Assembly: GCA_016872535.1 (NCBI GenBank)
Contig: VGZQ01000018.1
Span: forward strand, 1 to 43,021
Reading direction: 5' to 3'
DNA: 43,021 bases
From: Rhodospirillales bacterium
GTDB lineage: Bacteria > Pseudomonadota > Alphaproteobacteria > Rhodospirillales > 2-12-FULL-67-15
Shown: piece after piece, positions 1-10,343 of the stretch
How positions within the stretch are numbered: the stretch's first letter is position 1
Layout of the letters: each line of letters starts with the position of its first letter
Position numbers and translations under genes: made by a program
Notes under the pieces: model-generated
The model's input: the letters and a program-made list of their open reading frames with translations, nothing else
Told to the model about the DNA's origin: nothing
The model's database searches: none

Positions 1-506
1 GCGAGACCGAGCGACGGCTCGTCGAGCAGCAACAGGCGGGGCCGGCTCATCAAGGCGCGCGCGATGGCGAGCATCTGTTGTTCGCCGCCCGAGAGCGTTC
101 CGCCGCGCTGCTCGCGGCGTTCTTTCAGCAATGGAAACAGACGGAAGGCGCGTTCCAGGTCGGCGCCGACATCGCTTTGCGACGGGGCCGCTACGGCCCC
201 CATGAGAAGATTTTCGGTCACCGTCATGCGCGGGAAAATGCGCCGGCCCTCGGGCGCCTGCGAAATGCCGAGGCGAATGATGGCGTGGGTCGGCATGCGG
301 GTGATGTCGCGGCTGTCGAAGCGGATGACGCCCCGGGCCGCGCGCGGGTTACCGCATACGGTCATCAGGAGCGTAGACTTTCCGGCGCCGTTGGCGCCGA
401 TCAGGGTCACAATCTCGCCCTCGCGCACTTCGAGATCGACGCCGTGCAGGGCTTCGATGTTGCCGTAAGCCGCATGCACGCCGGCGAGTGACAGCAAGAC
501 GCTCAT
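1..506 (-). CDS. livF: Branched-chain amino acid ABC transporter ATPase LivF, 3' end outside window
   Basis: This is one of the two cytoplasmic ATPases that power high-affinity uptake of leucine, isoleucine and valine or related substrates. Translated from the ATG at 506 it begins [15 protein letters not shown]. It shows Walker A GANGAGKST, the LivF-typical PEGRRIFPRMTVTENL segment, the signature LSGGEQQ and Walker B LLLLDEPSLGLA. The reading frame runs off the left edge after about 168 codons, roughly two thirds of the usual 235 residues, so the C-terminus is missing. Its ATG overlaps the livG stop by 4 bp (ATGA), which implies translational coupling. The family assignment is secure; the actual substrate is not determined by sequence. 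Confidence 0.95.
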   Translation of the reverse strand, partial: MSVLLSLAGVHAAYGNIEALHGVDLEVREGEIVTLIGANGAGKSTLLMTVCGNPRAARGVIRFDSRDITRMPTHAIIRLGISQAPEGRRIFPRMTVTENLLMGAVAAPSQSDVGADLERAFRLFPLLKERREQRGGTLSGGEQQMLAIARALMSRPRLLLLDEPSLGL

Positions 507-1324
507 GCCGCCCCCCCCATCTCGCTCCCTTGTTCCTCGCCGAGATAAGCGCGGATCACGTCCGGGTTGCCGCGTACCTCGGCCGGCACGCCTTCGGCGA
601 TCTTGCGGCCGTAATCGAGCACCACGATCCGATCCGAAATCGACATCACTACGCCCATGTCGTGTTCGATCAGCAGGACGCCGATGTGGTGGGTGTCGCG
701 GATGAACGTGAGCAGCGCATTGAGATCGCCGGTTTCGCGCGCGTTGAGGCCAGCGGCGGGCTCATCCAGGCAGAGAAGTTGGGGCTCGGTGCACATGGCG
801 CGCGCGATTTCGAGGCGACGCTGGTCGCCGTACGGCAGGCTGCCGGCGTCGATGTCGGCCCGCGCGGTCAATCCGACCCGGTCAAGCCAGTAACGCGCTC
901 GCTCCACGGCGCGGGCCTCGGCGTGGCGGTATATCCCGAGGCCGAACAGCCCGGCGAGCGTGTATCCCGAAGCGCGCATCAGTTCGTTGTGCTGGGCGAC
1001 GATAAGATTTTCCAGCACCGACATGCCGCGGAACAGCCGGATGTTCTGAAACGTGCGCGCCACTTTCGCCGCAGCCGCGATGCGGAAGCCCTCCATCCGT
1101 TCGAGCAGGAATTCGCCGCCCTGGTGCGCCAGCCGCATCCGGCCGCTGGTCGGGGCGTAAAATCCGGTCAGGCAGTTGAACAACGTCGTCTTGCCGGCGC
1201 CATTGGGACCGATAATGGCGGTGATGTTCCCGGTTTCGGCGGTAAACGACACGTCGTCGACCGCGACTAGGCCGCCGAAGCGCATGGTCAGATGCTCAAC
1301 CGTCAGCAGTGGCGCAGCGGTCAC
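503..1324 (-). CDS. livG: Branched-chain amino acid ABC transporter ATPase LivG
   Basis: This is the second ATPase of the Liv transporter, 273 residues. The protein starts from GTG as (M)[18 protein letters not shown], the usual LivG opening. The frame stays open far upstream, but there it only shadows livM. The GTG at 1324 overlaps the livM stop as GTGA, which supports this start. Visible motifs are Walker [10 protein letters not shown], the Q-loop region [16 protein letters not shown], Walker [13 protein letters not shown] and the H-loop [11 protein letters not shown]. The segment before Walker B reads [15 protein letters not shown], as is usual for LivG, rather than a textbook LSGGQ. It is placed between livM and livF in the standard livHMGF order. 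Confidence 0.95.
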   Translation of the reverse strand: MTAAPLLTVEHLTMRFGGLVAVDDVSFTAETGNITAIIGPNGAGKTTLFNCLTGFYAPTSGRMRLAHQGGEFLLERMEGFRIAAAAKVARTFQNIRLFRGMSVLENLIVAQHNELMRASGYTLAGLFGLGIYRHAEARAVERARYWLDRVGLTARADIDAGSLPYGDQRRLEIARAMCTEPQLLCLDEPAAGLNARETGDLNALLTFIRDTHHIGVLLIEHDMGVVMSISDRIVVLDYGRKIAEGVPAEVRGNPDVIRAYLGEEQGSEMGGAA

Positions 1325-2823
1325 GGCGGCCCGCCTTGCGTCGACAAACGCAGGGTCGGCTCGCGATGGGCGAGTAATCCGGCCGGCCGCCACAGCATGA
1401 TCCCGACCATGGCCGCGCCGAACGCGATCATGCGGTATTGATGGAGATCGCGGAAAAATTCGGGCAGTCCGATCAGCAGCACCGCGGCCAGCACCACGCC
1501 GATCTGGCTGCCCATGCCGCCCAGGACGACGATGGCGAGGATGACGGCGGATTCGATGAAGGAAAAGCTCTCGGGGCTGACGAAACCTTGCCGGGTGGCG
1601 AAGAAAGCGCCGGCGAAGCCGCCGAAACCGGCGCCGATGGCGAACGCGGTCAGCTTGGTGTTGGTCGGGTTGATGCCGAGCGAGCGGCAGGCGATCTCGT
1701 CCTCGCGCAACGCTTCCCACGCGCGCCCGATCGGCAGGCGGCGAATGCGCAGCGTGAACAAGTTGGTGATCATCGCCAGCGCCAGGATGACGTAATAGAG
1801 AAAAACGACGCGGTGATTGGGTGAGAATTCGATCGGCCAGATCAGGCTGACGAAGGTGTGGAACGAATGGGTACCCTCCGGCGGGCTTGCCGTGAACGGC
1901 AGGCCGAAGAACGACGGCCGGGGAATTCCGGTCAGGCCGTTCGGCCCGCCGGTGAATTGGTACCAGTTGAGCAGGATGATGCGGATCATCTCGCCGAAAC
2001 CGAGGGTGACGATGGCGAGATAGTCGCCGCGCAGGCGCAACACCGGAAAGCCGAGCAGAACGCCGGCGAACGCCGCCATGATGCCGGCGAACGGCAAGCA
2101 TATCCAGAAATTGAGACCGAAGTTCTGGGCCAGCAGCGCGTACGAATAGGCGCCGACCGCATAAAAGGCGACGTAGCCAAGATCGAGCAGTCCGGCCAGG
2201 CCGACGACGATATTCAGCCCCCACCCCAGCATGATGTAGGTGACGACGAGGATGGCGATGTCGATCAGGCGGCGGTCGGCGAACGGCATCAACGGCAACG
2301 CGATCGCCAGCAGCAGAATGAGCGGACCGGCGAAACGGGCGATGCGCTGCACCTGGGCGCCGAGATGATCCATCACCGACTCGCGCGCGTCGGCACCCTG
2401 CATGACCGCGACTGGCGCGTGACGAAGCCGCCACGCGGCGCAGAGAGCGAGAAACGCGGCGAACGCGACGATCAGCCAGTTGGGCATGGCGACGTCGAAC
2501 AGCAGCGCGAGCCGCAACGGATGAGCGGGCGCGAACCATTGCGCGAGCGCGACCGCGAGCGCGACCGCCGCGCCTCCCGCGGCGACCGGCGCGTGCAATC
2601 CCGCGCGCAACAGCAGCACGCCGAACCGTCCCAGCGCGGCGGCGGCGGCGGCGGTAAGGACGTCGTCGAAGCGGAAGTGGAGCGGCGCGAGGGCGGCGGC
2701 GGAGCCGTCCTGGATGCGCACGCCGACCAGCGCGACGGCGAGCCCGAAGACCAGCAACCCGGCCAGGGCGGATTGCCGGAGGATATCGTTCGCGGGCACG
2801 CTCGCCGACGATCGCGCCGCCAT
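1321..2823 (-). CDS. livM: Branched-chain amino acid ABC transporter permease LivM, long form
   Basis: This is the inner-membrane permease subunit of the Liv system, 500 residues. The C-terminal ~330 residues carry the BPD_transp_2 core: [30 protein letters not shown], the [14 protein letters not shown] loop, and the EAA-like segment [20 protein letters not shown] that docks to the ATPase. The first ~160 residues hold extra hydrophobic stretches ([17 protein letters not shown] and [15 protein letters not shown]), making the protein longer than E. coli LivM (about 425). Longer LivM forms occur in other proteobacteria, so this is probably normal. It starts 4 bp after the livH stop and overlaps livG by 4 bp. 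Confidence 0.93.
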   Translation of the reverse strand: MAARSSASVPANDILRQSALAGLLVFGLAVALVGVRIQDGSAAALAPLHFRFDDVLTAAAAAALGRFGVLLLRAGLHAPVAAGGAAVALAVALAQWFAPAHPLRLALLFDVAMPNWLIVAFAAFLALCAAWRLRHAPVAVMQGADARESVMDHLGAQVQRIARFAGPLILLLAIALPLMPFADRRLIDIAILVVTYIMLGWGLNIVVGLAGLLDLGYVAFYAVGAYSYALLAQNFGLNFWICLPFAGIMAAFAGVLLGFPVLRLRGDYLAIVTLGFGEMIRIILLNWYQFTGGPNGLTGIPRPSFFGLPFTASPPEGTHSFHTFVSLIWPIEFSPNHRVVFLYYVILALAMITNLFTLRIRRLPIGRAWEALREDEIACRSLGINPTNTKLTAFAIGAGFGGFAGAFFATRQGFVSPESFSFIESAVILAIVVLGGMGSQIGVVLAAVLLIGLPEFFRDLHQYRMIAFGAAMVGIMLWRPAGLLAHREPTLRLSTQGGPP

Positions 2824-2827
2824 CGGG

Positions 2828-3742
2828 TCAGACCTTTTCCACGTCCGGCCGGCCGAGCAATCCGGTTGGCCGGAAGATCAGCACCACGACCAGCACGGTG
2901 AACGCGGCGACATCCTTGTATTCGACCGAGAAATAGGCCGACCAGAACGCCTCGATCAGGCCGATCAGCAGGCCGCCGAGCATGGCGCCGGGCAACGAAC
3001 CGATCCCGCCCAGCACCGCGGCGGTGAACGCCTTAATGCCGGCATGAAAGCCGATGTAGAAATCGACCACGCCGTAGTGCAGCAGAAAGATCAAACCGGC
3101 CACGGCGGCAAGCGCGGCGCCCATAATGAAAGTTTGGGCGATGGTGCGATCGACGTCGACGCCGACCAGGGACGCCATCTTCAGGTCCTGTTCGCACGCG
3201 CGCTGGGCGCGCCCCAACGATGTGCGCTGGATCAACAGGGAGAACGCCGCCATCAGCGCGACCGTCAGCACGACGATCAGGATTTGCAGATAACCGAGCG
3301 TCACGACGAAATCGCCGCGCCGCATGATCTCGATGCCGCCGGTAACGATGGGCTGGATCGGCTTGACCCGCGCGCCCTGCACCAGCTGAACGTAGTTTTG
3401 CAGGAAGATCGACATGCCGATCGCGGTGATCAATGCCGCGAGCCGGGGCGAGTGGCGCAACGGGCGATAGGCGATGCGTTCCAATGCCCAGCCGTAAAGC
3501 GGCGTCAGCGCCATGGTCACCAGCAGCGCGACCAGGATCGCCAGCGGCGCCCAGGTGATGCCGAACAGGCCGAGCAGCAGAAACGCGATGATCGAAATGA
3601 AACCGCCGATCATGAAAATTTCGCCGTGGGCGAAATTGATCATGCCGATGATGCCGTACACCATCGTATAGCCGATGGCGATGAGCGCGTAGATCGCGCC
3701 CAGGGTGATGCCGTTGATCAGCTGTTGGGTGAAATACTCCAT
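2828..3742 (-). CDS. livH: Branched-chain amino acid ABC transporter permease LivH
   Basis: This is the first permease of the Liv transporter, 304 residues, the usual family length. It opens [41 protein letters not shown], a textbook LivH N-terminus, followed by about eight hydrophobic segments. The cytoplasmic coupling loop reads [21 protein letters not shown]. The ATG has a GGAG just upstream. No periplasmic binding protein gene (livJ/livK) is adjacent: the gene upstream is a small protein, then icmF. The binding subunit must therefore be encoded elsewhere, or beyond livF past the window's left edge. Confidence 0.95.
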   Translation of the reverse strand: MEYFTQQLINGITLGAIYALIAIGYTMVYGIIGMINFAHGEIFMIGGFISIIAFLLLGLFGITWAPLAILVALLVTMALTPLYGWALERIAYRPLRHSPRLAALITAIGMSIFLQNYVQLVQGARVKPIQPIVTGGIEIMRRGDFVVTLGYLQILIVVLTVALMAAFSLLIQRTSLGRAQRACEQDLKMASLVGVDVDRTIAQTFIMGAALAAVAGLIFLLHYGVVDFYIGFHAGIKAFTAAVLGGIGSLPGAMLGGLLIGLIEAFWSAYFSVEYKDVAAFTVLVVVLIFRPTGLLGRPDVEKV

Positions 3743-3789
3743 TCGCTCCCCGGCGCCGGACCCGGGATGCGTGGCCCCGGATTCTCGAT

Positions 3790-3823
3790 CGTTTCAATCA
3801 ATGGAAACGGTAACGGAGCCGTT
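3790..3823. repeat. Two short inverted repeats between livH and the 69-residue gene
   Basis: The 88-bp gap contains CGTTTC (3790-3795) facing GAAACG (3804-3809) across 8 nt, and AACGG/CCGTT (3812-3823) across 2 nt. They lie just downstream of the small gene and about 50-90 bp upstream of livH, read on the minus strand. They could be RNA stem-loops or part of a promoter or operator for livHMGF. Neither has a T-run typical of a terminator. The role is unproven. Confidence 0.3.
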
Positions 3824-3830
3824 CACGCAG

Positions 3831-4040
3831 TCAAGCGGTTTCTCCCCTCTCCTTGCGCGCGGATTGCTCCGCGCGACGCTTGAGGACGTACATGAGTTTG
3901 CGCGCTGCGAGGCGCTTCAGCGCCGCGACGCTGCGTTCGGCGTCGCCGACCGAGACGACTTCGATACCGGTTGCGGGATCGATGGCGGTGACCCGCACCA
4001 CCCGGCCGACGTATTGCATCTCGAACAGGACTTCGGACAC
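3831..4040 (-). CDS. Small conserved-looking protein of unknown function (69 aa)
   Basis: The protein starts MSEVLFEMQYVGRVVRVTAIDP and ends in a basic, charged tail (KRRAEQSARKERGE). It looks like one small beta-rich domain (VGRVVRVTAID, GIEVVSVGD) followed by a helix (SVAALKRLAARKLMYVLKRR). It resembles short alphaproteobacterial proteins of unknown function, possibly the DUF6898 family, but that is from memory and not verified. It begins 13 bp after the icmF stop on the same strand and is almost certainly cotranscribed with icmF. No signal peptide or membrane segment is seen. I assign no function. Confidence 0.7.
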   Translation of the reverse strand: MSEVLFEMQYVGRVVRVTAIDPATGIEVVSVGDAERSVAALKRLAARKLMYVLKRRAEQSARKERGETA

Positions 4041-4053
4041 TGGCGGCGTGGGA

Positions 4054-7000
4054 CTACATATTGCGGCGGTACTGTCCGCCGGCCTCGAACAGGGCGTGGG
4101 TGATCTGGCCGAGGGAACAGCAGCGCACCGCGTCCATCAGGACCGCGAAAATATTTTCTCCCGCGATCGCGGCTCCCTGCAGGCGCTTGAGCATGGCCGG
4201 GGCCTCGTGCGCGTGGCGCCGGTGAAAATCGGCGAGCCGGGCGATCTGGCTTTCCTTTTCGCCCTCGGTCGAGCGGGCGAGCTTGGGCGCCTCCGGGATC
4301 GCTTCGCCCGAGGGATTGAGGAACGTGTTGACGCCGACGATCGGCAGCCGCCCGTCGTGCTTGAGCGTTTCGTAGTAAAGAGACTCTTCTTGAATCTTGG
4401 CGCGCTGGTAGCCGGTTTCCATGGCGCCCAGCACGCCGCCGCGTTCGGCAATGCGTTCGAATTCGGCCAAGACCGCCTCCTCCACCAAGTCGGTCAACTC
4501 GTCGATGACGAACGCGCCCTGGTTGGAGTTCTCGTTGTTGGCGAGGCCCCACTCGCGGTTGATGATGAGCTGAATGGCGAGCGCGCGCCGCACCGATTCC
4601 TCGGTCGGCGTGGTGATCGCCTCGTCGTAAGCGTTGGTGTGCAGGCTGTTGCAGTTGTCATAGGTGGCGATCAGCGCCTGCAGGGTGGTGCGGATGTCGT
4701 TGAACGACATTTCCTGGGCGTGCAGCGAACGGCCCGAGGTCTGTAGGTGGTACTTGAGCCGCTGCGAGCGTTCGCCCGCGTCGTACTTCTCGCGCATGGC
4801 GACCGCCCAAATACGCCGCGCGACCCGGCCCATGACCGTGTATTCCGGGTCCATGCCGTTGGAGAAGAAGAAGGAAAGATTGGGCGCGAAGTCGTCGATC
4901 TTCATGCCGCGCGCGAGATAGGCCTCGACGTAGGTGAAGCCGTTGGCGAGCGTGAAGGCGAGCTGCGAGATCGGGTTCGCCCCGGCTTCGGCGATGTGAT
5001 AGCCGGAGATCGAGACCGAATAGAAATTTCTGACCCGCCGCTGGATGAAGTATTCCTGGATGTCGGCCATCATGCGGAGCGCGAATTCGGTCGAAAAGAT
5101 GCAGGTGTTCTGGCCCTGGTCTTCCTTGAGAATGTCGGCCTGGACGGTGCCGCGGATGTTTTCGAGCACGGTTTGCGCGATGCGCGCGCGCTCGTCGTCG
5201 CCGGGCGCGCGTCCGTGCTCCTTGGCGAACCGTTCGAATTGCTGGTCGATGGCGGTATTGAAGAACATGGCGAGGATGGTCGGCGCCGGGCCGTTGATGG
5301 TCATCGAGACCGAGGTCGACGGCGCGCACAGCTCGAAGCCGTCGTAGAGCGCCTTCATGTCGTCGAGGGTGGCGATCGAGACGCCCGAATTGCCGACCTT
5401 GCCGTAAATGTCGGGCCGCCGGTCGGGATCGAAGCCATAGAGCGTTACGGAATCAAACGCGGTCGAAAGGCGCGTCGCGGCGGCATGCGCCGACAGCGCC
5501 TTGAAACGGCGGTTGGTGCGGAACGGATCGCCCTCGCCCGCGAACATGCGGGTCGGGTCCTCGTCCGCGCGCTTGAACGGGAACACACCGGCGGTGAAAG
5601 GAAAGCGCCCGGGCAGGTTTTCGCGCCACAACCAGCGCAGCAGTTCGCCCTCGTCTTCGTAGCGCGGCAGCGCGATGCGCGGAATGGGAAGACCCGAGAG
5701 GGACGCGCGCTTGAGCGCGACCGTGGTTTTCCCGGAAGCAATTTCATCGCCTAAGTAGGCGTCACGGGTATTCGGCCAGTCGTCGAGCAACGCGCGGCTC
5801 CGCGGATCGAGGGCGGTTTCGCGCTCCCGGATCAGGGAATCGAGCGCGCCGGCGTTCGCGCCCGAAGCTTCCAGCATCCGGCGCGTTTCGCGCAGTTGCT
5901 GGCGCTCGCGCGCGAGCCGGGCCTGGGCTTCGCCCCGTCGGCGCCAGGTGCGCACCGCATCGGCGACCTCGGCGAGATAGCGCACGCGCTCCGGCGGCAC
6001 GATCGCCCGTCCGGGCTGCGAGTGGCGAGCCGTCGGCGGCGGCGATTGGTCGGGAAACTGACGCAGCCCCTTGGACTCGAATTGGCGCAGGATTTCGCGG
6101 TAGACCGATGTCACGCCCGGATCGGCGAAACGCGAGGCGATGGCCCCGAATACCGGCATCTCGTCCGGCTTCCGGTCGAAGGCTTCGCGGTTGCGCTGGA
6201 CCTGCTTTTGCACGTCGCGCAGCGCGTCGGCGGCGCCGCGCCGGTCGAACTTGTTGATCACCACGATGTCGGCATGGTCGAGCATCTCGATCTTTTCGAG
6301 TTGGCTCGCAGCGCCGAATTCCGGCGTCATGACATAAAGCGACACGTCGGCGAGATCGGCAATGCCGCTGTCGGCCTGGCCGATGCCGGGAGTCTCGACG
6401 ATCACCAGGTCGAAGCCGGCCGCCTTGCACGCGGCGACGATGTCGCCGATCTGAGCCGGGATTTCATGTTCCGCGCCGCGCGTGGCGAGCGAGCGCATGA
6501 ATACGTTGGGCGCGGCGATGGCGTTCATGCGGATGCGGTCGCCGAGCAGCGCGCCGCCGGTCCGCTTGCGGGTCGGATCGACGGCGATGACGGCGATCTT
6601 GGGTTCGCCGTCGTAAACGCGGAAGCGCCGGACGATTTCGTCGTTGAGCGAAGATTTGCCCGCCCCGCCGGTTCCGGTGACGCCGATCACCGGCACGTCG
6701 CGGCGCTCGTCCGCCGAAGCGCGAATATCCGCAAGCTGATGGGGTTTCAGGCCGCCTAATTCGATCGCGGTAATGACGCGCGCGAGCGCGGCGTGATCGC
6801 CCGTCTTGAAGGCGGCGAGGTCCGGCGCCCCTCCGGCGACGAGATCGCGCGCCGAACGGCGGATCATGTCGTCGATCATGCCGCGGAGGCCGAGCGCTTG
6901 GCCGTCGGCGGGCGAATAGATGCGCGTGACACCGTAGTCGTGCAGTTCCTTCATCTCGGCGGCGACGATCACGCCCCCGCCCCCGCCGAACACGCGAATG

Positions 7001-7344
7001 TCGCCGCGTCCCTTGGCGCGCAACAGGTCGATCAGGTACTTGAAATATTCGACGTGGCCGCCCTGGTAGGAACTGACGGCGACCGCGTGCGCGTCTTCCT
7101 GGATGGCGGCGACCGCGACGTCCTCGGCCGAGCGGTTGTGACCGAGGTGAATGACCTCGGCGCCGGCGGCCTGGAGGATGCGGCGCATGACGTTGATCGA
7201 GGCGTCGTGGCCGTCGAACAGGCTGGCGGCGGTGACGAAGCGCACCGGGGCCGTGCGCTTTTCAGGATGCGCCCCTCCCGGAGCGCGGTGGGTGCCGGGC
7301 TCGTGTTCGCGGTGGGGACTTTTGGCTTTCCCGTCGTCGGGCAC
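4054..7344 (-). CDS. icmF: Fused isobutyryl-CoA mutase IcmF (B12-binding, G-protein chaperone, mutase)
   Basis: This adenosylcobalamin-dependent enzyme interconverts isobutyryl-CoA and butyryl-CoA; family members also act on related acyl-CoAs. From the chosen start it has 1096 residues, close to the usual IcmF length. Order of domains: B12-binding with DGHD at residues 44-47 (His is the cobalt ligand), a MeaB-like GTPase with Walker [10 protein letters not shown] near 224-232 and VINKFD, then the large mutase domain containing [16 protein letters not shown] and [13 protein letters not shown]. An ATG at 7404 is also in frame. However, the GTG at 7344 has GGAG (7352-7355) exactly 7 nt upstream, while the extra 20 residues look unstructured, so GTG is preferred. 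It heads a minus-strand cluster with a small gene and the liv transporter, consistent with branched-chain carbon metabolism. Confidence 0.93.
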   Translation of the reverse strand: MPDDGKAKSPHREHEPGTHRAPGGAHPEKRTAPVRFVTAASLFDGHDASINVMRRILQAAGAEVIHLGHNRSAEDVAVAAIQEDAHAVAVSSYQGGHVEYFKYLIDLLRAKGRGDIRVFGGGGGVIVAAEMKELHDYGVTRIYSPADGQALGLRGMIDDMIRRSARDLVAGGAPDLAAFKTGDHAALARVITAIELGGLKPHQLADIRASADERRDVPVIGVTGTGGAGKSSLNDEIVRRFRVYDGEPKIAVIAVDPTRKRTGGALLGDRIRMNAIAAPNVFMRSLATRGAEHEIPAQIGDIVAACKAAGFDLVIVETPGIGQADSGIADLADVSLYVMTPEFGAASQLEKIEMLDHADIVVINKFDRRGAADALRDVQKQVQRNREAFDRKPDEMPVFGAIASRFADPGVTSVYREILRQFESKGLRQFPDQSPPPTARHSQPGRAIVPPERVRYLAEVADAVRTWRRRGEAQARLARERQQLRETRRMLEASGANAGALDSLIRERETALDPRSRALLDDWPNTRDAYLGDEIASGKTTVALKRASLSGLPIPRIALPRYEDEGELLRWLWRENLPGRFPFTAGVFPFKRADEDPTRMFAGEGDPFRTNRRFKALSAHAAATRLSTAFDSVTLYGFDPDRRPDIYGKVGNSGVSIATLDDMKALYDGFELCAPSTSVSMTINGPAPTILAMFFNTAIDQQFERFAKEHGRAPGDDERARIAQTVLENIRGTVQADILKEDQGQNTCIFSTEFALRMMADIQEYFIQRRVRNFYSVSISGYHIAEAGANPISQLAFTLANGFTYVEAYLARGMKIDDFAPNLSFFFSNGMDPEYTVMGRVARRIWAVAMREKYDAGERSQRLKYHLQTSGRSLHAQEMSFNDIRTTLQALIATYDNCNSLHTNAYDEAITTPTEESVRRALAIQLIINREWGLANNENSNQGAFVIDELTDLVEEAVLAEFERIAERGGVLGAMETGYQRAKIQEESLYYETLKHDGRLPIVGVNTFLNPSGEAIPEAPKLARSTEGEKESQIARLADFHRRHAHEAPAMLKRLQGAAIAGENIFAVLMDAVRCCSLGQITHALFEAGGQYRRNM

Positions 7345-7402
7345 GGTCGATCTCCGTAGGCGGCGCGCGGGCGAATCGTCATGCGAATGCATGCCTATCG
7401 GC

Positions 7403-7418
7403 ATGACGCGCGCGTCAT
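7403..7418. promoter_or_regulatory. Perfect 16-bp palindrome upstream of icmF
   Basis: ATGACGCGCGCGTCAT reads identically on both strands. It lies 59 bp upstream of the preferred icmF start and downstream of a TACAAT -10-like hexamer (minus strand, 7452-7447). It would thus fall in the 5' leader, where it could be an operator or an RNA hairpin. The alternating CG core could arise by chance in GC-rich DNA. Confidence 0.4.
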
Positions 7419-7483
7419 ATGATGCGCCCCTACCGGCGCACGGCGGATTGTAGCCCAGTTTGGGGCTTTCGGCGCGCCTTCCG

Positions 7484-7499
7484 TTGACGTTAACGTAAA
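7484..7499. promoter_or_regulatory. Candidate LiuR-type (MerR family) operator
   Basis: TTGACGTTAACGTAAA is an imperfect palindrome with 7 of 8 base pairs matching between arms. It sits between icmF and hemB, about 32 bp upstream of the TACAAT hexamer facing icmF. The form (TTxACGTT/AACGTxAA) matches, as I recall it, operators of LiuR. LiuR is the MerR-family regulator of branched-chain amino acid catabolism in proteobacteria, and a mutase acting on branched acyl-CoA would suit such a regulon. No MerR gene is in the window. Confidence 0.6.
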
Positions 7500-7565
7500 T
7501 CAGCCCGTCCTCGGGGTCAAAGCCCCCCGCGCCACGGTGGCGCGTTCCGGTCCCGCCCCTTATGA

Positions 7566-9121
<1,556 letters not shown>

Positions 9122-9217
9122 CGGCATTCTCCGCGGTCGATCGATCGTGCCCACAACATAGAAAGTCGAATGGCCGCCGCAAAGGGGGGAAAACCCCCTA
9201 TGTGTCTCGCTCGATGG

Positions 9218-10150
9218 TTAAGAATTCCGGGGTGCCAGCCAGTCCGCCACGGCGGCGATTTGCTCTTCGGCCATGAGGGCGGGCGCATGGCCCACGCCGG
9301 GGAATGTGACGATTTCCGCTCTGGGTCCCGCCCCATCGGGGCCGCCTACGGCCATGGCGCGTGCGGTATCGGCGCTCAACACCTTGGAATTCTCGCCTCT
9401 CAGGACCAGGACCGGCACCCGCAACTTCGCCCACACCGCCCATAAATCGGCGTCCGCGTCGGCCGTCTTTCGGAACGGAACGGCCAGCGCCGGATCGTAG
9501 CGCAGCCGGAACCCTCCCCCCGACTCGGCGCGCACGCTGTGTCGGGCCAAGTGGGCCCAGTCCTCCTCGCCGAGCGGACCGAAGCCATCGTGCACCGAAC
9601 GCACGTAGGCGACTGCCGCATCGAAATCGGGAAAGAAAGGATCGGTGCCGAGATAGGCTGCGATATCTTGCAGCGCCGACTTGGCGATGAAGGGGCCGAT
9701 GTCGTTCATCACCAGCCGGCCCACCGGCGAATTCGGCTTGGCCGCAAGCAGCAGGCCGATCAGGCCGCCCATGGAGGTGCCGACCCAATCGATCGTTTCG
9801 ACCCCGAGCCTCGCGATCAACACCGCCATGTCGGCGAGATATTGGGGCGCGGCGTAGTCGTCCGGGTTGGACAACCGACCGCTCAATCCGCGTCCGACCA
9901 CGTCGGGACAGATCACGCGGCTTCCCCGCGCCGCCAACGCGCGCGCGAGAAAATCGAAATCGCGGCCCTGGCGCGTGAGCCCGTGGACGCAGACGACGAC
10001 GCGGGAGCTGTCCGGCGAGCCCCATTCGACATAGGCGATTTTATGGAATCCATCGGGACCGAGTCCGAGCACATGCCCGGCGCGCGGGCGAATCCCCGCG
10101 CAAAGATCATTGGAAGGCGCCCCTATCGGGGCGTGCGGTTCCGATTTCAT
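9218..10150 (-). CDS. Alpha/beta-fold hydrolase
   Basis: This 310-residue protein of the alpha/beta hydrolase superfamily is probably an esterase or related hydrolase in the cytoplasm. It shows the oxyanion segment VVVCVHGLTRQGRDFDFLARAL, the RGLSGR loop, the nucleophile elbow VGTSMGGLIG (Ser126) and the catalytic-His region FPGVGHAPALM. An acidic residue lies in LVLRGENSKVLS. There is no signal peptide. Its promoter faces the region that also precedes the peptide ABC operon on the other strand. The substrate cannot be read from the sequence; the MhpC-like branch is plausible but unproven. Confidence 0.88.
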   Translation of the reverse strand: MKSEPHAPIGAPSNDLCAGIRPRAGHVLGLGPDGFHKIAYVEWGSPDSSRVVVCVHGLTRQGRDFDFLARALAARGSRVICPDVVGRGLSGRLSNPDDYAAPQYLADMAVLIARLGVETIDWVGTSMGGLIGLLLAAKPNSPVGRLVMNDIGPFIAKSALQDIAAYLGTDPFFPDFDAAVAYVRSVHDGFGPLGEEDWAHLARHSVRAESGGGFRLRYDPALAVPFRKTADADADLWAVWAKLRVPVLVLRGENSKVLSADTARAMAVGGPDGAGPRAEIVTFPGVGHAPALMAEEQIAAVADWLAPRNS

Positions 10151-10235
10151 GTCAACCGATGATGGATGGCTTGCCGGTGGCCCGCAACCATCCCGGCGCC
10201 AGCGTGCGGATTTTTCACGAATTGCGAATGGGCCT

Positions 10236-10267
10236 GTCGAAAAATGTATCGTCGAAAAATGTATACA
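10236..10267 (+). promoter_or_regulatory. Direct repeat plus TGTATACA palindrome upstream of the peptide ABC operon
   Basis: GTCGAAAAATGTAT occurs twice in tandem, at 10236-10249 and 10251-10264, with a 15-bp period. The second copy runs into the palindrome TGTATACA (10260-10267). The stretch is AT-rich against its surroundings and lies 77-108 bp upstream of the ATPase start, between divergent genes. TGTATACA cores are familiar from operators of GntR-family repressors. A weak promoter can be read as TTGCGA (10222-10227), 17 bp, TGTATC (10245-10250), which would be covered by the repeats. The binding protein is unknown. Confidence 0.55.
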
Positions 10268-10343
10268 ATACGATTGACCTGGTACGAACCAATGCCGAAA
10301 CTGGTGGTTTAACGACCCACCCCCGAAAATCGATCGAATAGCG

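Noticed and set aside
1325-2539. Apparent N-terminal extension of livG through livM
   Set aside because: The extension translates the wrong frame of livM; the GTG at 1324 with the GTGA overlap is the proper start.
10159-10341. A 60-codon frame in front of the peptide ABC operon
   Set aside because: It spans the direct repeats and promoter-like region, has no ribosome site and no protein-like composition.
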